Both the position numbers and the translations under genes were made by a program. The notes beneath the pieces were generated by a model, which worked only from the letters and a program-made list of their open reading frames with translations, made no database searches and had not been told where the DNA came from. 64,000 nt of DNA from Gillisella vitis (lineage in GTDB: Bacteria; Pseudomonadota; Alphaproteobacteria; Rhizobiales; Rhizobiaceae): the NCBI RefSeq assembly GCF_021559775.1, contig NZ_CP056050.1:1-64000 (forward strand), read 5' to 3'. Every line of letters begins with the position of its first letter. Within the stretch, counting starts at the first letter, position 1. This document shows, piece after piece, positions 37,701 through 45,767 of the stretch.

Positions 37701-38146
37701 GCCCAGGAACTTATGACCTTTTCCGGCGTATCGGCATAAGTCGCCAGGTCTCCAAACGAATCCCATTGGATCTCGAATTCCTTAGGAAGAGCGCTGGGAT
37801 CATCTGCACCTAGCGCGACCACTACCGGAAGAATTGTCTCTATCCGGCGTGCCCCCTTATGGCGAAGAAGTATCTCGCGGTAGGGCGGATCGAGCTTCGT
37901 CACGATGATGTCGTGGCCTTTGAACTCCGAAGGCGAGATCTCAGCTCGCGTTCGCGCACCGCCGAACACGAGCTGGAAGACGCGATTTCCTCCGATCTTC
38001 AAGATGCGTTCGGGAAGTGCCGGGAGGTCGAGTATGCCGCGCCACGTAGCAAATAAGCTCATGTCGACTTTCGGTAGGTTGAGTGATGGATCGTTGATGC
38101 GATTACTGATCGCAGGAAAGATGATATCGAATAGTCGCCGTATCAA
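34766..38146 (-). CDS. DEAD/DEAH helicase with a C-terminal nuclease-like domain
   Basis: 1126 residues from a TTG start at 38146 (ATG 38062 is the safer alternative; the residues between look coding). Helicase motifs of superfamily 2: PTGTGKTE (195-202), DEAH (305-308), FTATPFRR (330-337) and QFIGRFTRKG. Near the C-terminus AADLVCLKD (D987) and LVHCKGA (C1006-K1007) have the D...(E/C)xK form of restriction-type nucleases, so the protein may be a one-chain helicase-nuclease. It is divergent from the DUF2971 gene and convergent with the nuclease-TPR gene. The long gene is free of stops, indicating selection. Confidence 0.75.
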   Translation of the reverse strand: MIRRLFDIIFPAISNRINDPSLNLPKVDMSLFATWRGILDLPALPERILKIGGNRVFQLVFGGARTRAEISPSEFKGHDIIVTKLDPPYREILLRHKGARRIETILPVVVALGADDPSALPKEFEIQWDSFGDLATYADTPEKVISSWANGFDFRTEDEEHDLPGLRIPQIGALHAISAHFAVGMHFEPATVVLPTGTGKTETMLATLVYRRLGRTLVLVPSDTLRSQIARKFIGLGVLPDAQVVGHELAKPRVAVITTGIRSMEDLDSIVRNANVIVALPNVLEASDPAIVRRLAEACSDLIVDEAHHITAKTWNGVREHFAEKRILQFTATPFRRDGKRIDGKIIFNYKLGDAQAADYYRPINLRTIEEYSDEEARDIAIAKEAIAALRHDRDDLKLDHLMMARTSSKDRAEAVGRIYQRLAPDLKPVIVYSGPGRTVANREAMNQLFNRGADGARIAICVDMLGEGFDLPYLKVAALHDTHKSLAVTLQFIGRFTRKGPKEKIGEATVVINIADPDAEAKLADLYAEGADWDHIIKRLSEDRIDQELRLQDVVLALKETGNLHSNLSLWNLRPALSAQLFRTKCAEWSPLAFESVLPKGSETWYALSEHNNVLVAVVCRSSDVSWGNYQNVFDTIYDLLIVRWDKVAGSLCLFASDYDVLRSEKLARAVTDDDTTLVSGTPIFNILNNVELPLVKSLGSSRIGAISFTSYFGPNVTEGLASIEKAESSLNNLACLGYEDGERVLWGGTQRRGKVWQQKAGSISDWIEWTSATWAKVTSDVESDSNIVRDFLRPERMTKPHAAWPIAAQWGEQAQTRFNDKPYVIFGSLEAPVFAVDLNLGDVGPDGEIVFRIECDEATSEYRLVISDEIPGGYRHDHLSGPTVFFRYGTQPAIALDEYLQKDPFIVRYSDGTYSYNCYHIPVKLDAGLYQREKLEAWNWDGIELNKESMHKIGDQQTIQFRTFEQIKGEFDVIFNDDGAGEAADLVCLKDVDDATIRLCLVHCKGAHEGRVSQDIRNFYVVCGQAQKSITAKHAGLPTLCQDLKRRHEIWGREGYSRFLKGNMKDLSYFKEKSRRAKLDFEMVLVQPGGSVASITDDALRLLATTELYLLKTTQARFRVVLSP

Positions 38147-38264
38147 GTATTACGGCAATTTTTGCGCGAGTAATTAACAGAAATCGTCTAGTCGCTTCGG
38201 CGACCTCTTTTGCAGCAGCATCGCCTTGGATATCAAGGCTGAGGAACATGAGGCGGCTTACCTG

Positions 38265-39194
38265 ATGAAACTGATCTTTAAATATTTTTCCGAGGGCGTT
38301 GTCGAACACGTTTTCGTTCGGGAAGACCATGTCGGCTTCAAGTGCAGCTTGCCAAAAGAGTACAACGATCCATTTGAACTTTTCCTTGGCGTTGACCTTG
38401 AACAAAGATCTGACCTCCTGGCGACGTACAGTGAAGTGGTCCAAGAAATCCCGTCGCTGTTGACCACCTGCTTCTCTGAATCACCCGTCGTGACCCCAAT
38501 GTGGGCACACTATGGAAACAATCACAAAGGATTCGTGATCGGATTCGACGTTGCCGAATTGCAAGAGATTTACCCGGACCTCCTAATTCGCGAGATTTCA
38601 TATCGAGAGCGACCGAGTGAGACACTAATCTCGTTCGCGCGGATGGCGGCGCACCGGAAAAAGCCGAGAGACGCGATGGCCCTCCGTAGCGCCGTCATTT
38701 ATCAAGCTTATTTTTCGAAGTATCTGGAATGGAGCTACGAGCAGGAAGTGCGCGCCGTAAATATCGACGAGTATGTCGAGGACGTGAACGGCAATAGGAT
38801 TCTCTATGTCCCTAAAAAATGCGTCGCGGCAATAATCTCCGGAGCCAAGTCTTCCCCGCAGACGATTGATGTTCTTCAAGAGGCTGCACAGGAACTTGGT
38901 GCCGAATTTTTTGTCGCAAAAATAGGTCGCAGCTATCCAGCACCTTATCTGATTACAAGCGGAGATGGCCGCAGAGTGTTTGCGGGCGGGGAGATAGCCC
39001 CTCCGATTGCGGAATGTGCTGAATGCGCGGAGCCGCTGAGAGAAAAGGGAGATCTGTGCCCGTGGTGTTCTATTGACGACGCTCAACGGTTAGAGGCCGC
39101 CTCAAACAATCCTTTCAGGATCTTGGATCATTATGGGCTGCTTGAGGAGTATATTGATGGATATCCTGCAAGGCCACCGAAACCCTATGAGTAA
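38265..39194 (+). CDS. DUF2971 protein with C-terminal zinc ribbon
   Basis: About 309 residues from ATG 38265 (MKLIFKYFSEGVVEHVF); a TTG at 38226 is possible. DUF2971 proteins (function unknown, often in defence islands) show the pattern seen here: KYNDPFE-like YNDPFELFLG, then TTCFSESPVVTPMWAHYGNNHKG in two blocks, and the KYLEWSYEQEVRAV segment. The C-terminal 70 residues add a zinc ribbon (ECAECAEP...LCPWCS). It is divergent from the helicase-nuclease gene by about 120 bp, an arrangement suggesting joint regulation. Confidence 0.75.
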   Translation: MKLIFKYFSEGVVEHVFVREDHVGFKCSLPKEYNDPFELFLGVDLEQRSDLLATYSEVVQEIPSLLTTCFSESPVVTPMWAHYGNNHKGFVIGFDVAELQEIYPDLLIREISYRERPSETLISFARMAAHRKKPRDAMALRSAVIYQAYFSKYLEWSYEQEVRAVNIDEYVEDVNGNRILYVPKKCVAAIISGAKSSPQTIDVLQEAAQELGAEFFVAKIGRSYPAPYLITSGDGRRVFAGGEIAPPIAECAECAEPLREKGDLCPWCSIDDAQRLEAASNNPFRILDHYGLLEEYIDGYPARPPKPYE

Positions 39195-39354
39195 ACTAAT
39201 GATCTATCGAGAGAGCGATGGCTGTCGGGTTCGATATCTCATAGGAGTGGGGCATGCCGAGGCTTCGTCGGCTAGGGAAGCCATAAAGCTCGCTCACAGC
39301 CGCCGACGTCGATTGCCGGTTGACCTCCTCGCTTACGAAGCTCTAATCATATAA
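39187..39354 (+). CDS. Small hypothetical protein coupled to the DUF2971 gene
   Basis: 55 residues (MSKLMIYRESDGCRVRYLIG start), basic, ending LPVDLLAYEALII. Its ATG overlaps the DUF2971 stop (TATGAGTAA), a typical coupling. No family recognised; it could be an accessory or antitoxin-like peptide, which is speculation. Confidence 0.45.
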   Translation: MSKLMIYRESDGCRVRYLIGVGHAEASSAREAIKLAHSRRRRLPVDLLAYEALII

Positions 39355-39397
39355 ATAGACATTGACAGCATCTTTCATCAAAATTTTCAGCGCCTTA

Positions 39398-40331
39398 GAG
39401 CCTGACTCAAAAAGAACTCAATAGACATAGTACCTTGCGAGCCTGCGGGTGAGAATTCGGATGTGGGCGACGAGCATCCAGGCTTCAGCGGAAGCGATTG
39501 ATTTCTCCCAATCCTTGGCCAATCGCCTGCATCTACCAAGCCAGGCGAAGGTGCGCTCCACGACCCAGCGACGTGGCAACACTTCGAAGCCCTTTGCCGT
39601 GTCTGCTCGCTTGACGATCTGCAAGGTGAACTTCGCGACCTTGCGCAATGCGACCCGCAGTTTCGGACCGGCATAGCCGCCGTCAGCAAAGATATGCCTG
39701 AGCCACGGCCAGCGCCTGAGGATGGTTTTGAGAGCCGCCGCTGCACCATCGCCGTCTTGAATGTCAGCACTGTGAACAACGAGCCCCACCATCAAGCCAA
39801 GCGTGTCGACGACGATATGGCGCTTGCGGCCCTTAATCTTCTTGCCCGCGTCATAGCCCGCAATCCCTCCGCTTTCAGTGGTTTTGACACTCTGACTGTC
39901 GATCACCCCTGCAGTTGGTGAGGCTTCCTTTCCTTCCAGCTCTCGCGTCTCCATAACGAGATGATGGTTAATCCGCAGCCACAAGCCAGTCGCTCGCCAC
40001 TCGTAGAAATAACCCTGCACGGTTGAATAGGGCGGAAAATCCTTCGGTAGCATCCGCCATTGGCATCCGGTCGATGCGATATAAAGCAGCGCGTTCAGAA
40101 CTTCGCGCAATTCCGTCTTGCGGGGCCGACCGAGCCTGCTTGGCATCGGCATAAACGCAACGATCAGCGACCACTCCGTGTCCGTCAGATCACTTGCGTA
40201 ACGCCCTGTCCGTCGGCCATATTGGCGACGGGTGAAATCAGTCCAGCCCATTGCGGTCTCCATCGAATCCTAAGCAAATCCGAAGGAACCACAACTGGCT
40301 GATTTCACTCAACTCTTTTTCGGTCAGGCTC
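39398..40331 (-). mobile_element. Intact IS5-family element (IS427-like), 934 bp
   Basis: Inverted ends GAGCCTGACTCAAAAAGA (left) and GAGCCTGACCGAAAAAGA (right, complement) flank one transposase gene. A TA target duplication is present at 39396-39397 and 40332-40333, as usual for the IS427 group. It marks the border between the defence region and the metabolic region. Confidence 0.88.
39418..40263 (-). CDS. IS5-family transposase
   Basis: 281 residues in one frame: DUF4096-type N-terminal half (DLTDTEWSLIVAFMP then WRMLPKDFPPYSTVQGYFYE) and a DDE domain with VIDSQSVKT (D), FADGGYAG (D) and RRWVVERTFAWL (E). Complete and probably active. Confidence 0.9.
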   Translation of the reverse strand: METAMGWTDFTRRQYGRRTGRYASDLTDTEWSLIVAFMPMPSRLGRPRKTELREVLNALLYIASTGCQWRMLPKDFPPYSTVQGYFYEWRATGLWLRINHHLVMETRELEGKEASPTAGVIDSQSVKTTESGGIAGYDAGKKIKGRKRHIVVDTLGLMVGLVVHSADIQDGDGAAAALKTILRRWPWLRHIFADGGYAGPKLRVALRKVAKFTLQIVKRADTAKGFEVLPRRWVVERTFAWLGRCRRLAKDWEKSIASAEAWMLVAHIRILTRRLARYYVY

Positions 40332-40504
40332 TAAGCGCTACGAGATTTACCGGGTCCTCGGTTCAAATCCCTTCAAGGCGACAGAATGCCTACAGGCCGA
40401 CAACAAGCATAAGCCTGATACACGCTGTATTGAATGGTCGCCATTGCAGAAAACAAGGCTGCGGCTTCGTTAAATCCATTGGACTTTATCGAAGCCGCTG
40501 ATAC

Positions 40505-41820
40505 CTAACGGCACCATTTCTCGACGGCAAGCGCGATCGCTTTGGTGCAATCAACAAGATCGCGCACCGAGACGCGCTCGTTGGGCTGATGTGCTTGTGC
40601 CGGATCACCCGGTCCAAAGTTCACGGTCGGTGTTTTACCCAGACCTGTCGGCAACCCGATGTCGCTATGAGCTCCGAAGCCGCTCAAAACAGGTGACAGG
40701 TCTGCTTCGTTAACGGCGGTCTGGAAGATGCCGACGAAGGGATTGTCCGACGGGATTTCGGCGCAGTCGGCGTCAAGGATCCATTCGATGCGGGCAGGGT
40801 GCGCACGCAGATAGGGATCGGTTTGGCAAACATGGGCGATCTGCTCTTCGATCTCGCGCTTGACATGACCGCCGAGCTTGAATTCGTCGTGCTCGCTCGG
40901 CAGGTACCGCGCGTCGACGATGATTTCGCCGCGGCCCGCCTTGAAGACGGGTGTTCGCCGGCGCTCATCTGGGTGGCGATAATCTGGTTAGGCAGGTACA
41001 TCAGCGGATGGTTCTTCTTCGGATCGATCATCCAGCGGCGATTGAGAATGTCGATGCCGTCGAAAATCTGTCGGCAGAGCTGTACGGCGTCGGCCGGGCC
41101 GCTTGTATACTAGGCGTTCGGAGTCAGTTCCGCATGGCCGCCGATGCCATCGATGATGATTTTTCCCCACAGAATGCGGTGGCAAAGCGGGGCGATTTGT
41201 TGGCGGTCGGCTCGGTCATGATGCTGGCATCGGCATGGAAGCCGCGATCGACCATGGCCAGCGACCCCACTTCGCCGATTTCCCTCATCGACGAACGTAG
41301 TGAAGACGACATCCCCCGACAGCGGGATATCGAGTTCCTTGAGAATCTCGACGGCCATCAGCATGCAGGCGACGCCGCCCTTCATGTCGACCGTGCCGCG
41401 GCCGTGCAGGAAGCCGTCCTTGAGAACCGGCTCGAACGGATCGGTGGTCCAGTGTTCGGCAGCACCCGGCGGCACGACGTCAATATGGCCGGTCAGCATG
41501 ATCGAGCGCCCGCCACCGGTGCCTTTCAAGGTGCCGCCGAGATTCGGACGGCCCTCGAATGTCCGGCCCTTGTTGGCGCCGGCGCGGCCTTTGTACTTCT
41601 CATAGAGCGCCGGACCGTCCGGATCCCAGAGGTCGGTTGTGAAGCCGAGCGTCTCTAGTCGCTTCTGCAGATAGAGCTGGCAGTCGCGTTCGCCCGGGCC
41701 GGCGTCTTTGGGGTTCGATTTGACGATCGATGGAAAGGCGACGAGGTCGCTCAGCGTCTTGACGATGCGATCGGCATTCGCCTCAACGCGCGCGGCAATG
41801 GTCTCTTCGATGGACGGCAT
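40505..41820 (-). pseudogene. M20-family peptidase (ArgE/DapE-like) pseudogene
   Basis: From ATG 41820 (MPSIEETIAARVEANADRI) the frame has the M20 motifs LTGHIDVVPPG (His and Asp), GRGTVDMKGG and VDE. It then shifts frame near 41285 (DEGNRRSG should read DEEIGEVG), returns, meets TAG at 41110-41112 (after GHAELTPNA), shifts again near 40945 and ends in a third block, LSGFGAHSDIGLPTGLGKTP, with the stop at 40505. At least two frameshifts and one nonsense codon mean it is dead. It would have hydrolysed an N-acyl amino acid or related amide as part of the decayed uptake operon upstream. Confidence 0.8.
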
Positions 41821-42545
41821 TATGATCTCCAACGTTGGGATAGTCGGTCGGCGAGAAGGACGAAAACCAGCAGGGCGCCGACAATTCCCACCTGCCAAAC
41901 CGTATTGATGTTGAGCTGCAGAAGACCGGTCTTCAGTGTCACCAGCAAGAGCACGGCTGCAAACACGCCGCCGACGCCGCCGAGCATCGCTGCCGTCAGC
42001 GATTCCAGCTCGAGGTTCTGGCCGATATTCGGCCGGCCGCTGCCGAGCCAGGCAATCGACACCAGGCCTGCGGCCCCGGCAAGCGCGCCGCTGAGGGTAT
42101 AGAGGATGAAGCGCACGCGGCCGACCGGGATGCCGACCAGCCTGGCCGAACGTTCATTGAAGCCCATCGCATAGATCCAGCGGCCCCAGGCGGTCGAGAT
42201 CAGCACGACGCCGGCGATGGCAAAACAGGGAATGGCAAGCGTCAGGAAAGGTACCGGAATGCCGAAGGCGACACCGCGGCCCCAGACCAGCAGCCATGCC
42301 GGCACGCCGGATTGCGCCGCGCCGCCGACCGACAGGTCAATGCCGGCGCCGCCGGCCATGATGACCAGGCCCTGTCCGAGAGCGACCAAGGCGAGAATCG
42401 TCGAGAATTGCAGGATGGTGGTTACTGTCCCGAGATTGTAGGCCGCAGGCCTGAGCACCAGCAGGCCGACGATGACCACCAGCCATAGCACGCAGAGCAA
42501 AGTGAGGATCAGGGCAGGACCCCGGAGGTTCTTCAGCGTCTTCAT
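41820..42545 (-). pseudogene. Sugar-type ABC permease (RbsC-like) with an internal deletion
   Basis: The frame is open from ATG 42545 (MKTLKNLRGPAL) for 241 residues, but family members have about 310-330. The break is at GIDLSVGG, which is joined directly to AAQSGVPAW: the stretch that normally holds two to three membrane helices and the cytoplasmic loop between them is missing, apparently about 70 residues in frame. The rest, including the GIPVGRVRF segment that contacts the ATPase, is present. Overlaps its neighbours by 4 bp and 1 bp. Probably non-functional. Confidence 0.65.
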
Positions 42546-43528
42546 GCGCGAGCTCGCAGGAGTTGTGCTAGCGGCAGCCGGTTGGACAGGGCTTCGAAGC
42601 CAAGCACGGCGATGATCAGGACGCCGGTGACGACGGGTTGCCAGAGGGAAGGAACGCCGATCAGCAGCAGCCCGTTTTGCAGAATTCTGAGCAGCAGCAC
42701 CCCGAAGATGGTGCCGACCAAGCTGCACTTGCCGCCCAAGATACTGGTGCCGCCAAGGATCACCGCGGCGATGGCATCGAGGGCCAGCGTGCTGCCGATA
42801 GTCATTTCGACGTTACGGTAGGTGGCAACATAGAAGGTGGCGGCGATGCCGGTTAGGATGCCGCTGATGATGAAGGTCATGAAGCGCACCTTAACGACAG
42901 GGATGCCAGACAGCCGCGCCTTCTCCTCCGAATTGCCGATCGCCAGCAGATAGAGGCCATAAGGCGTCCGCCGCAGGGCCAGCCAGACGAGGAGATAGGC
43001 AAAGGCAATGACGACGGCGGAGATGGGAATGCCGAGTACGGTGGCTCCAAGCAGATTCGTCAGGGTAGGTGGCAGTCCCGACAGCCACTGACCGCCGAGC
43101 AGGACGAAGACGCCGGTGCGGTAGACGCCGAGGAGACCGAGCGTGCCGACAATCGCCGGAACGCGGCCGAGGACAACGACGGCAGCCGTGACGCAGCCGA
43201 GCAGCGCACCAACGATCGGGCCGATAACAAGTGTCACGGCGGGGTTGGCGCCAATCCCAAGCAGCCGGCCGATGGCGATCGCCGCTAGGCCCATGACGAT
43301 GCCGATCGACACGTCGATGCCGCCCATGGCCAGCAGCAGCGTCATGCCGAGGCCGATCAACAGCAGCTCGACGCTGTTGCGCAGCACGGTCGCCGCATTG
43401 CCGAATGTCGCGTAATAGGGGGATGCGACAGAAAAGATGATGATTGACAGGATACAGGCGGCAAGCAGAGACCATTCCCGCCCGTTCATGGAGAAGATAC
43501 CGTTTCCAGTCTGTCGCATCGCTTTCAT
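42542..43528 (-). CDS. Sugar-type ABC transporter permease (RbsC/AraH/LsrC family)
   Basis: 328 residues, full length, with about eight to ten hydrophobic segments and the family blocks GGIDVSIGIVMGLAAIAIG, GNSEEKARLSGIPV and LDAIAAVILGGTSILGG. It was the first permease of an uptake system whose second permease is internally deleted, whose binding protein is truncated and whose ATPase gene is not in the window, so it is probably an orphan in spite of being intact. Confidence 0.85.
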   Translation of the reverse strand: MKAMRQTGNGIFSMNGREWSLLAACILSIIIFSVASPYYATFGNAATVLRNSVELLLIGLGMTLLLAMGGIDVSIGIVMGLAAIAIGRLLGIGANPAVTLVIGPIVGALLGCVTAAVVVLGRVPAIVGTLGLLGVYRTGVFVLLGGQWLSGLPPTLTNLLGATVLGIPISAVVIAFAYLLVWLALRRTPYGLYLLAIGNSEEKARLSGIPVVKVRFMTFIISGILTGIAATFYVATYRNVEMTIGSTLALDAIAAVILGGTSILGGKCSLVGTIFGVLLLRILQNGLLLIGVPSLWQPVVTGVLIIAVLGFEALSNRLPLAQLLRARA

Positions 43529-43536
43529 GTCAGGGC

Positions 43537-44223
43537 TCAGAAGTTGAACTTGTCGACATTGTCGGCCGTGAACACCGCCGGCGGACCGAGCAACAGGATA
43601 CCCTTGGCGGCATCATACTTGACGGGTGCATCGAAGCTCGGAACTTTGTTTTCCGCTTCGAAGACCTTGCCGTCGATCAACTGCTTGCCGGCCCAGACTG
43701 TCAGGTAACCGCGCTTTTCCGGATCCCAGAGGACGGTGAAGCCGAAGGCGCCGCTCTTGATGTAGGACCGCGCCGTATTCGGGCTGCAGTAGCCGGCGCC
43801 GATGACAGAGCCGATCTTGCCGGCCGTTTCGATCGCTTGGGCGACGCCCGGGCAGGTCGAGGAAGCAACGGCGATGATCGCCTTGATGTTCGGATTGGCG
43901 GCCATAAGGTCGCCGGAGATCTGCGCGGCGCGCTCGGCCGTGCCGCCGGCATATTGCGGTGGCAGCAGTTTCAGTTTCGGATATTTGGCAGCGGCTTACT
44001 TCTGCATGAAGCCGATCCAAGCATTGAGATTGGAGGCCGTCGCTTCGCCCGAGACGATACCAATCGTCGCATCCTCGCCGACCCGCTTGACCAGTTCGTC
44101 GACGATCGTCGTGCCGAGGCCTTCGTCAGTTGCCTGGGCGACATAGACGGCGCGGCCGCTGTCCGGGGCATCACTGTCGCTGGTGAACAGCTTGATACCC
44201 TTGGCCTTGGCGCTTTCGACCAC
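43537..44223 (-). pseudogene. Truncated periplasmic sugar-binding protein with a TAA stop
   Basis: Homology to LsrB/RhaS-type binding proteins starts abruptly near 44223 (VESAKAKGIKLFTSDSDAPD), with no signal peptide and about 100 N-terminal residues missing. After NLNAWIGFMQK a TAA at 43996-43998 interrupts the frame, which continues AAAKYPKLKLLPPQYAGGTA to VFTADNVDKFNF and the stop at 43537. The edge lies 20 bp from the aldehyde dehydrogenase stop, so a deletion probably removed the front of this gene and the ATPase gene. Confidence 0.75.
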
Positions 44224-44243
44224 CGGATTTATGAGAGCTTCTC

Positions 44244-45719
44244 TCAGCCGTTCTGCATCACCACCGCCTTGGTATGCAGATAATCTTCGACATGCTGTGT
44301 GCTGGATTCCCTCCCGTAGCCGCTCATTTTATAGCCACCGAATGGGATGACAGGGTCGAGCGCGCCGTAGCAGTTGATCCATACGGTGCCGGAACGAATG
44401 GCCTTCGCCATGACGTGGGCCCTGGCGCCGTCGCGGGTCCACACGCCGCTTCCAAGGCCATATACGGTGCTATTGGCGATGCGGATTGCATCCTCCTGGC
44501 TGTCGAATGGAATGGCGGTGACAACCGGGCCGAAGATCTCCTCCTGGGCGACGCGCATCTCGAAGCCGACATTGCTGAGAACGGTTGGCTGGATGAAATA
44601 TCCGCCGGCAAGCGCGCCTTCCGTCATCTGTTCGCCGCCAGCAGAAACAGCAGCACCTTCGCCGATGCCGATATCGATATAGGAGCGAACGCGATCCATC
44701 TGTCTGGCGGACACGACCGGCCCGATCTGGGTGGCGGTATCCATGCCGTTGCCGACGCGAAGCGACTTTGCAAAGACCGAGACACGCTCGACGAAATCGT
44801 CATAGATCGTTCGCTCGACCAGCAATCGCGATCCGGCGCTGCAGATCTGACCACTATTGCCAAATATGCCCATCGCGGTGCCTGGAACGGCCTTGTCGAG
44901 GTCGGCGTCGGCAAAGACGATATCCGGCGACTTGCCGCCAAGCTCGAGCATCAGCCGCTTGATGTTGCCTTTCGATGCCTCGATGACCTTGCGGCCCGTG
45001 ACATCCGATCCCGTAAATGCCACTTTGTCGACATCCAAATGAGCCGCCAGTGCGGCGCCCGCCGTATGGCCGAAGCCCGGCACGACATTGATGACGCCGG
45101 GCGGGATGCCGGCTTCAAGCGCCAGTTCACCCAGCCGCAGCGCCGTCAGCGGCGCCTCTTCGGAGGGCTTCAAGACCATTGTACAGCCGGTGGCCAGCAC
45201 GGGCCCGATCTTCCAGATCGTCGAGGTCAAAGGGGCATTCCACGGCGTGATCGCACCGACGACGCCGACCGGTTCCTTCAGGGTGTAGCTGAAGACGTCG
45301 CCCGGCAGTGAGTTCGGCAAGGTGCCGCCCTGAATGACCGTACACATGCCGGCGTAGAACCTGAGCATGCCTATCGCCCGCTGCCGGCGTCCGCGTGTGA
45401 AACTGATCGGCGCGCCCATGTCGAGCGTGTCGAGAAGGCTGAATTCCTCGAAGTGCTGGTCGATGAGGTCAGCAAACTTCAGAATGCATTCCTGCCGCTG
45501 AAAAGGCGTGAATTTGCTCCAAGGCCCTTCGAAGGCGCGCCGGGCGGCAGCGACAGCGAGATCGATATCGCGTGCGTCGCCTTCAGAAATGGTCGCGAGC
45601 AATTCGCCGGTAGCGGGATTGCGGGTCTCGAACGTCCGGCCATCGACGGCATCGACGAGCCGACCGTCAATGATCAACTTCTTTACGGAATTGAGCAGTC
45701 CCAAGTCGTGATGGGTCAT
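44244..45719 (-). CDS. NAD(P)-dependent aldehyde dehydrogenase
   Basis: 491 residues, full length. Oxidises an aldehyde to the acid. Catalytic residues are present: N161 (TPWNAPL), E259 (LELGGKSP) and C293 (GQICSAGS), with the cofactor loop FTGSDVTGRK. As last intact gene of the sigma-54-driven operon (monooxygenase, flavoprotein, dehydrogenase) it likely removes the aldehyde released by the monooxygenase step. AAAGGATAG before the ATG is the ribosome site. Confidence 0.92.
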   Translation of the reverse strand: MTHHDLGLLNSVKKLIIDGRLVDAVDGRTFETRNPATGELLATISEGDARDIDLAVAAARRAFEGPWSKFTPFQRQECILKFADLIDQHFEEFSLLDTLDMGAPISFTRGRRQRAIGMLRFYAGMCTVIQGGTLPNSLPGDVFSYTLKEPVGVVGAITPWNAPLTSTIWKIGPVLATGCTMVLKPSEEAPLTALRLGELALEAGIPPGVINVVPGFGHTAGAALAAHLDVDKVAFTGSDVTGRKVIEASKGNIKRLMLELGGKSPDIVFADADLDKAVPGTAMGIFGNSGQICSAGSRLLVERTIYDDFVERVSVFAKSLRVGNGMDTATQIGPVVSARQMDRVRSYIDIGIGEGAAVSAGGEQMTEGALAGGYFIQPTVLSNVGFEMRVAQEEIFGPVVTAIPFDSQEDAIRIANSTVYGLGSGVWTRDGARAHVMAKAIRSGTVWINCYGALDPVIPFGGYKMSGYGRESSTQHVEDYLHTKAVVMQNG

Positions 45720-45767
45720 GGATCTATCCTTTGATTGCGTTGCAAGGCGGGCGATGTGGCTGCCATC

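Noticed and set aside
40338-40384. tRNA-like 3' end (GGTTCAAATCCC) beside the IS427-like element, a possible attachment site
   Set aside because: No complete cloverleaf or anticodon arm can be built from the surrounding bases, and no integrase is adjacent.
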